Origin: Epiperipatus broadwayi
Taxonomy: Eukaryota; Onychophora; Udeonychophora; Euonychophora; Peripatidae
Length of the DNA stretch: 64,000 nt
Direction: 5' to 3'
Assembly (NCBI GenBank): GCA_028023455.1
Contig: JAQFVV010006294.1
Coordinates: 3,377,001 to 3,441,000, forward strand
Part shown: positions 59,557 through 64,000 of the stretch, one piece after another
Numbering within the stretch: position 1 is the stretch's first letter
Layout: the number at the start of each line of letters is the position of its first letter
Notes under the pieces: model-generated
The model's database searches: none
Told to the model about the DNA's origin: nothing
The model's input: only the letters and a program-made list of their open reading frames with translations
Program-made: the position numbers and the translations under genes

Positions 59557-59945
59557 CTGCATCTAGATCTTAGGATCTAATGCAACCCTCTAACAACCAC
59601 CTTTTATCTCTAGTTAACTACAAAACTATGAGCATGAAATTTAAAACACAAAAAATATTTTCAATCTAAGCTCAATAGCTTATATAGTCATATGGGTCTG
59701 AACTCAGTTCAGCACCCATACATTTTGGTGTCTTTGGCTCTTTAACAACCATAGCCATCACTACCCTATTAGGCAGGATTGGTGTTAAACCAGCAAGCAT
59801 CACATGATCACATCTCCAATACTAGCACATAATTGTTTACAAACAAAGCAAAGCAAAACTCCATATAGTAGTGCCACCTGTGCTAAACAGAGTAATCAAT
59901 GGATGCCAGAAGGCTTGTGCATAAAATCCCTATCTAAGGCCTACT

Positions 59946-60014
59946 CATCCAATATCCCCAGACTAGTTTCTGGCTTCTGGCCTTCATCAGTGAGGAGCTT
60001 TGGATATGAGAGCA
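59946..60014 (-). ncRNA. Hammerhead ribozyme, family B copy 5 (core intact)
   Basis: Minus strand CTGATGA (59984-59990), stem II GGC-CAGAA-GCC, GAAA, ACTAGTC, TGGGG. The loop differs by one base from copy 4; the pairing is the same. Confidence 0.75.
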
Positions 60015-60403
60015 CTGCATCTAGATCCCAGGATCTAATGCAACCCTCTAGCAACCACCTTTTATCTCTAGTTAACTACAAAACTATGAGCATGAAATTG
60101 AAAACACAAAAAATATTTTCAATCTAAGCTCAATAGCTTATATAGTCGTATGGGTCTGAACTCAGTTCAGCACCCATACATTTTGGTGTCTTTGGCTCTT
60201 TAACAACCATAGCCACCACTACCCTATTAGGCAGGATTGGTGTTAAACCAGCAAGCATCACATGATCACATCTCCAATACTAGCACATAATTGTTTACAA
60301 ACAAAGCAAAGCAAAACTCCATATAGTAGTGCCACCTGTGCTAAACAGAGTAATCAATGGATGCCAGAAGGCTTGTGCATAAAATCCCTATCTAATGCCT
60401 ACT

Positions 60404-60472
60404 CATCCAATATCCCCAGACTAGTTTCTGGCTTCTGGCCTTTGTCAGTGAGGAGCTTTGGATATGAGAGCA
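60404..60472 (-). ncRNA. Hammerhead ribozyme, family B copy 6 (core mutated)
   Basis: The minus-strand box reads CTGACAA (60442-60448): the invariant G is lost, as in copy 3. The remainder is as copy 5. Predicted inactive. Confidence 0.65.
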
Positions 60473-61013
60473 CTGCATCTAGATCCCAGGATCTAATGCA
60501 ACCCTCTAGCAACCACCTTTTATCTCTAGTTAACTACAAAACTATGAGCATGAAATTGAAAACACAAAAAATATTTTCAATCTAAGCTCAATAGCTTATA
60601 TAGTCGTATGGGTCTGAACTCAGTTCAGCACCCATACATTTTGGTGTCTTTGGCTCTTTAACAACCCACCACTACCCTATTAGGAAGGATTGGTGTTAAA
60701 CCAGCAAGCATCACATGATCACATCTCCAATACTAGCACATAATTGTTTATAAACAAAGCAAAGCAAAACTCCATGTAGTAGTGCCACCTGTCCTGCCTA
60801 ATAGGGTAGTGGTGGCTATGGTTGTTAAAGAGCCAAAGAATCAAAATGTATGGGTGCTGAACTGAGTTCAGACCCATATGACTATATAAGCTATTGAGCT
60901 TAGATTGAAAATATTTTTTGTGTTTTCCAATTTCATGCTCATAGTTTTGTAGTTAACTAGAGATAAAAGGTGGTTGCTAGAGGGTTGCATTAGATCCTAA
61001 GATCTAGATGCAG

Positions 61014-61088
61014 TGCTCTCATATCCAAAGCTCCTCACTGACGAAGGCCACAAGCCAGAAATTAGTCTGGGGATATTGGATGAGTAGG
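61014..61088 (+). ncRNA. Hammerhead ribozyme, family B copy 7 (inverted unit)
   Basis: Plus strand CCTCA, CTGACGA (61038-61044), stem II GGC-CACAA-GCC, GAAA, ATTAGTC (a G-U in stem III), TGGGG. Core intact. Confidence 0.7.
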
Positions 61089-61399
61089 CATTAGATAGGG
61101 ATTTTACGCACAAGCCTTCTGGCATCCATTAATTACTCTGTTTAGCACAGGTGGCACTACTATATGGAGTTTTGCTTTGCTTTATTTATAAACAATTATG
61201 TGCTAGTATTGGAGATGTGATCATGTGATGCTTGCTGGATATTAAAGTAATTGTGTCCACCTTAAAATCATTGTATTTTTTTTTTTGCCTTTTTTTTTTT
61301 TTCATATCTTCTCAAAACCTTCATTATGGTTTTTCATTTATATCTTTCACTCTATATGAATTTTTTTCCTCATTCCTATTGAAAGTTCAATATTTTTAA

Positions 61400-61590
61400 C
61401 TTTAGCATTACATTTTAGTTGATTCTTGTGCCAACTACCATTAGTCAATCCAATAATCATATTAAGAAGAGAGACCAATATCACTCCAAACATGTTTTGC
61501 ATTAACCTGTGTGTTATTGAATGTATGTAGAAAAGTATAAATAATTTTTTTTAAAAAAAAGTCAATTCATTTAAATAATGGAAATAATCC
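61400..61590 (+). mobile_element. Penelope-like element 3' tail fragment
   Basis: The order gtcaatcc, aagaagagagaccaatat, attaacctgtgtgttattg, gtagaaaagt and aataatggaaataatcc matches the tail of the PLE at 54340-54531. Diverged and short. Confidence 0.45.
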
Positions 61591-62059
61591 TATATATAAT
61601 CACCAACTTACTTTTCTTTTTTTTTCATATCCATATTTCAGAATCTTTTAATAATTTTTTTAAAAAAAAATTTGCTTGTAATTGTTAATAAATACACTTG
61701 AAGCTTCTTTCTCAAAACTAATATTTATTTGTACATGAAGTAATTTTTTTTCATTCTGATTGCTAATTTTATTCTATTTTTTTTATATATTTTGATCTGA
61801 TCCATTGTTTTCATTCTCTACTATTCTTTGTATTACTTTATTGTGTATTTCTGTCTTTTAGCTTTATATTTCCTTTTATTGCTTTTTTGTATTTTTTAGC
61901 CTATTTGCAAAGTATTATTGTGTTATCAGTAGAACTAAACCTTAATTAAATTCCTTATTCATTATTTATATCTTTGGTTTTAATAATATTTACTGATCTT
62001 TTTGTTTTAAACTGTTTTCTGGTAATGAATATTGGAATATTGTAGAAGATTATAAAATT

Positions 62060-63070
62060 ATAGATTTAGAATATTATTCTATTTTAGAATAATATTTCTC
62101 AAAATGCAACAGCAGAGAGAATAAATTGCATAATGTCACTAAGATTAATATAAGACAAAACTATTTTCTATCTTCAAGACTTTTTATAACAACTTTATGA
62201 GAAGTATTTTATGATTAAAATGTGAGGCTGAGGGAATAAAATTACACAATTATTTAAATCATCTAGATTTTCCAGATAATGTAGTTAATTTTGCAAATAA
62301 TACTTCAGACCTTCAGGAAATATTACAAGATATCAAATGAAAGTTTTAAAAAAAATAGGATTAAAGGTAGATAGTGAAAAAGATTAATCCAATGTTCAGT
62401 GATATTTCACAAAAGAAATAAAATATTAATAACCGTTAATTATAAAAAAAATAATTGTTATAAATGCCTTGATCATATTATTAATACAGATGGAAACATA
62501 ACGAATGAGATTAATTATAGAATTAAATTTGAATGAAATGCTTTTGACAGAAATAATTTAATATTAAAACAAAATACGTATACTTAATGTGTTTGAAGAA
62601 TTAAATTTGAATGAAATGCTTTTGACAGAAATAATTTAATATTAAAACAAAATACGTATACTTAATGTGTTTGAAGAAGATTTTTAATACGTATGTTTAC
62701 CGATTCTTATAACTTGAACACTACAGAAGTCAATAAAAGATTTTAAATTGTACAGTGAAATATGGGCAGATGAACATTGGGAATAACAAGAAGAGATTAA
62801 AAGCAAAATATTTGAGTGAGAGAATAAATGGGTATTTTTAAAATTGTTGAAATAATTAAGAGACTGAAAGTGAATTGAACAGGATATATTATTAGAAGAG
62901 ATCATGATTGATAGTCAATGAAAATCTTATTGGATCTATAGAAAAAGAGTACATAATGAGCGAATGGATATAATAAAAAATTTACCATAATGATGTGATG
63001 AAGATAGGTTATGGATCAAAGGAACCAGATTAAAATTGGTGAGACCTTTATCCTATAACTGTAAAGAATA
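62060..63070 (+). mobile_element. RTE-like LINE copy 4 (3' half, decayed)
   Basis: From aaaatgcaacagcagagag (62101) to cctttatcctataactg (63043) the DNA follows LINE copy 3 from 37905 to 38865 with many indels and stops. Recognisable points are the FADD-box region near 62270, ttaatacagatggaaacata (62479-62498) and aagaagagattaaaagcaaa. It carries an exact 78-base tandem duplication (62523-62678). Confidence 0.6.
62523..62678 (+). repeat. Exact 78-bp tandem duplication within LINE copy 4
   Basis: 62523-62600 and 62601-62678 are identical as far as I can see. The perfect identity inside an otherwise decayed element dates the duplication as recent, unless it is an assembly artefact. Confidence 0.8.
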
Positions 63071-63189
63071 AATATATATTTTGCTTTAAAGTGTAAAAAG
63101 AGTGAAATGTTGTTATTATATGTTATATAAAAAAAAAAATAAAGAAGGAAAAATGAAAAGAAAGTATTGAAGATTATATTAGTAATAGC

Positions 63190-63880
63190 ACACGGGTTAA
63201 TATATAACACAAAAGGTTTTGAATGGTATTATTCTCTCTTCTTCAAATGTTTTTAGCCTGACCAATTACAGTACTAGCATGGAATCAAACCTGGATCTTT
63301 AGATTCTTGAATATTGAATTTTAAGCTAACACTCTAACCAACTGAACTATACTTTCAAGGATAACAGTTAGTAAAAAATTCATATACTTATCTGTGATGG
63401 TCCTCCTGATTTCTCTACTTTTTTCTTAAGAACAAGTTCAATTAGTGACTTCCAGACATTTTGTATTATCCCACAAAATTGACTTATGAAGTTATTTACC
63501 ATTGTCATGTGAGCAACTTTTTTGAATCTTTTTCTTTGTACTTTTTTTCTCCAATATTTGTCTATTTTCCAAAATGAATATACATTCATTGGTATATACA
63601 TATTCTGCTACTTTAGATACATCTGTTTAGTTTTTTTGAATCATCAGTCTGTACACTTTCAATTATTTTTCCAAGGAATATCTGCCCCCACAATATACAT
63701 TCTTCCACATTACATGATATTTTATAGATGCTAGTTTTGTTTTTCAGCATTTCAAGTTTAGATTTTGTAGATGTTATAATTCCTCATAGTGTGATAGAGC
63801 TTTGAAAAACTGTTTTGATGTTATATTGATGGCAGATTTTCTTTAATTTGTCTGTTATTCTTGATAGTGTATGAATACAC
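63190..63880 (-). mobile_element. Penelope-like element copy (minus strand, decayed)
   Basis: The sequence runs parallel to the minus half at 52750-53410: ggtattattctctcttcttc, cttgaatattgaattttaag, cttaagaacaagttcaatta, catttcaagtttagattttg. Minus-strand frames give endonuclease-like peptides with stops. It includes the tRNA-like segment. The upstream RT is not visible before the window end. Confidence 0.6.
63270..63354 (-). other. tRNA-like segment within the PLE tail
   Basis: On the minus strand TAGTTCAGTTGGTTAGAG (A box) is followed, after an insert of about 25 bases in the anticodon region, by CAGGTTTGATTCC (B box). The ends agtatag / ctagtact can nearly pair. The same place in the copies at 52860-52900 and 54335-54370 has decayed versions. 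It could be a pol III promoter or a SINE-type fusion. It is not a working tRNA as read. Confidence 0.5.
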
Positions 63881-64000
63881 TACATTATCAATAATCATTT
63901 ATTTCTTTTAATATTTCATTTTGTTATCTATTTATGCCTTTTTTTAATAACAATTGCTGGATAACTATTTTGTATGAGAGCTTGTTCTATATAGATTTTT

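Larger units (their letters stand above)
59377..61250. repeat. Hammerhead repeat family B array: three direct units and one inverted unit, 13-bp TSD
   Basis: Three minus-strand units follow each other with an exact 458-base period (ribozyme boxes at 59526, 59984, 60442). The third runs into a partial fourth start (to about 60792). A plus-strand unit then runs from about 60793 to 61237. The 13-mer gatattaaagtaa is found at 59377-59389 and 61238-61250 and bounds the whole array. Units are nearly identical, so the array is young or homogenised. Identical 107-codon frames at 59804 and 60262 are a consequence of the repeat, not genes. A single integration of a multimer of mixed orientation is the simplest reading. 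Confidence 0.88.

Noticed and set aside
59804-60585. Two identical 107-codon open frames in tandem
   Set aside because: They are the plus-strand reading of the family B repeat unit, 458 bases apart. They cover the antisense of the ribozyme and show no protein-family similarity.

Overview
This window is AT-rich DNA from an invertebrate animal genome, probably a deep intron of one gene. No bacterial-type genes, rRNA, CRISPR or operons are visible. The only host coding sequence I can support is one 102-base ankyrin exon at 45740-45841 on the plus strand, with a good splice acceptor and donor. Its protein resembles the start of the ankyrin-repeat domain of invertebrate ankyrins, particularly arthropod-like ones. 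The species cannot be fixed from the sequence. If the gene spans the window, the flanking introns are at least 45.7 kb (left) and 18 kb (right), and they are filled with decayed mobile elements.

Layout. 0.9-2.1 kb: reverse-strand RTE-like LINE. 2.2-3.35 kb: long fold-back element. 6.7-10.3 kb: plus-strand copy of the same LINE, split by a Penelope-like element (PLE) insertion with a 14-base target-site duplication (TSD). 11.5-12.7 kb: two palindromic elements. 13.4-14.1 and 17.2-17.5 kb: 3' ends of two other LINEs. 16.3-17.1 kb: hammerhead family A array. 19.9-24.2 kb: a three-level nest (TIR transposon inside an LTR-like element inside a PLE tail). 28.2 kb: very short tRNA-derived SINE with a TSD. 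30.5 kb: hammerhead family B. 32.5-34.4 kb: hAT-like element with internal tandem repeats. 37-38.9 kb: third LINE copy carrying a 76-base insertion. 41.1 and 44.5 kb: more SINEs. 43.5-44.2 kb: family B inverted dimer. 44.7-46.6 kb: families A and C beside the ankyrin exon. 48.9-51.5 and 55.0-56.4 kb: two LTR-like elements. 52.6-54.5 kb: PLE inverted dimer with GIY-YIG endonuclease remnants. 56.6-56.9 kb: family C. 59.4-61.25 kb: family B array of three direct units plus one inverted unit. 62.1-63.1 kb: fourth LINE copy. 63.2 kb to the end: another PLE.

The most interesting content is at least three unrelated non-coding repeat families, each carrying a recognisable type I hammerhead ribozyme core: a CTGANGA box, a stem II hairpin, a GAAA box, a tiny stem III and a complementary stem I. 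Units are about 431 bp (A), 458 bp (B, exactly periodic) and about 300 bp (C). They occur as direct tandems and as inverted dimers. Two family B arrays are bounded by perfect 13-base TSDs, so whole multimers integrated in single events. Known metazoan retrozymes and PLE-linked hammerheads are the closest precedent. PLE fragments encoding GIY-YIG endonuclease lie in the same window and are a plausible, unproven source of the mobilising enzyme.
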